Part shown: piece after piece, positions 63,682 to 64,000 of the stretch
Layout of the letters: each line of letters opens with the position of its first letter
Position numbering within the stretch: the stretch's first letter is position 1
Source of the DNA: Allium sativum
Taxonomy: Eukaryota; Streptophyta; Magnoliopsida; Asparagales; Amaryllidaceae
Direction: 5' to 3'
Assembly: GCA_030737875.1 (NCBI GenBank)
Contig: CM060910.1
Span: 68,704,501-68,768,500, forward strand
Length of the DNA: 64,000 bases
Translations under genes and position numbers: made by a program
The notes under the pieces: generated by a model
Database searches by the model: none
Told to the model about the DNA's origin: nothing
Seen by the model: only the letters and a program-made list of their open reading frames with translations

Positions 63682-64000
63682 GAATAGAGTTAATTGAATA
63701 TTAGTTAATCAAATAAGAGTTAATCGAATAGAGTTAGTCGAATATCAGTTAATCAAATAGAGTAGTCGAATAGAGTTAATCGAATATTAGTTATTCGAAT
63801 TAGATTTAATCGAATATTAGTTGTTCGAACAGAGTTAATCGAATATTAGTTAATCGAATAAGAGTTAATCGAATAGAGTTAGTCGAATATCAGTTAATCG
63901 AATAGAGTTAATCGAATAGAGTTAAGCGAATATCAGTTATTCGAATTAGAGTTAATCTTATATTAGTTATTCGAATAGAGCTAATCAAATATTAGTTAAT
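63682..64000. repeat. TTCGAATA minisatellite, continuation of 33925-34074
   Basis: Units GAGTTAATCGAATATTAGTTA and GAGTTAGTCGAATATCAGTTA running off the right edge; belongs to the level-0 LTR. Confidence 0.9.

Larger units (their letters stand above)
30879..64000 (+). mobile_element. Level-0 long LTR (plus strand), runs off right edge
   Basis: Starts TATAACGACCCATATTTTTA at 30879, the family start with the second base changed G to A; TTCCC at 30874-30878 would be its target duplication. It contains the conserved module (31140-31340), a TATA box, a leader (31960-32600), an AT repeat (33290-33400) and the TTCGAATA minisatellite (33925-34074), which resumes at 63682 beyond the nested elements. 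The mirror LTR at 11235-1 has the same layout. The 3' end is outside the window. No coding gene. Confidence 0.7.

Noticed and set aside
1..64000. Giant inverted repeat, because left and right parts mirror each other
   Set aside because: The left and right LTRs are related family members in opposite orientation, but sequence, nested inserts and target duplications differ, so it is not a single palindromic duplication.

Overview
The window looks like gene-poor, AT-rich nuclear DNA of a flowering plant, probably a eudicot with a repeat-rich genome. I infer this from long LTRs of the TGTAACGACCC...GGGTCGTTACA type, initiator-Met-tRNA primer sites (TGGTATCAGAGC), a plant-type DUF4283/zinc-knuckle protein relic and a Mutator-like element. 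I see no intact cellular gene, tRNA, rRNA or CRISPR array. Almost every open frame lies inside a transposable element or is a chance frame in one.

Left part (1-11235, minus strand): one very long LTR runs off the left edge and starts at 11235. Its TTCGAATA minisatellite is split by a 7.3 kb solo LTR (323-7648; target duplication caata/ctata). That solo LTR carries a Mutator-like element (4705-6788; 9-bp target duplication) with an exon-like coding relic. Centre (11236-30878, minus strand): a decayed LINE ORF1-type gene (DUF4283 plus zinc knuckle) lies in three pieces at 29824-29489, 23266-21998 and 13173-12632. It is split by a solo LTR (23267-29488; CTTGC duplication) and by a gag-only LTR retrotransposon with both LTRs (13179-21992; GAGAT duplication).

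Right part (30879-64000, plus strand): a four-level nest. Level 0 is a long LTR starting at 30879 and running off the right edge. Level 1 is a 6.0 kb solo LTR (34075-63676; TGTTC/TGTCC) in the minisatellite of level 0. Level 2 is an LTR element with 3.8-3.9 kb LTRs and gag/protease relics (35780-59368; AGAGG). Level 3 (36822-50451; CATAA) sits in the 5' LTR of level 2. It has two 6274-bp LTRs that look about 99.8% identical by eye and only 1.08 kb of non-coding internal DNA.

How the parts relate: all recognisable elements left of about 29.8 kb lie on the minus strand and all right of about 30.9 kb on the plus strand. None seen here encodes reverse transcriptase, RNase H or a complete integrase, so all would need proteins supplied from elsewhere. 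The LTRs, though different in sequence, share a 3'-proximal block, a stress-like TATA-plus-GC-rich leader layout and palindromic minisatellites at comparable places, which suggests one extended Ty3/gypsy-type lineage. Boundaries rest on TG...CA ends and matching target duplications read by eye. Divergences are hand counts, not alignments.
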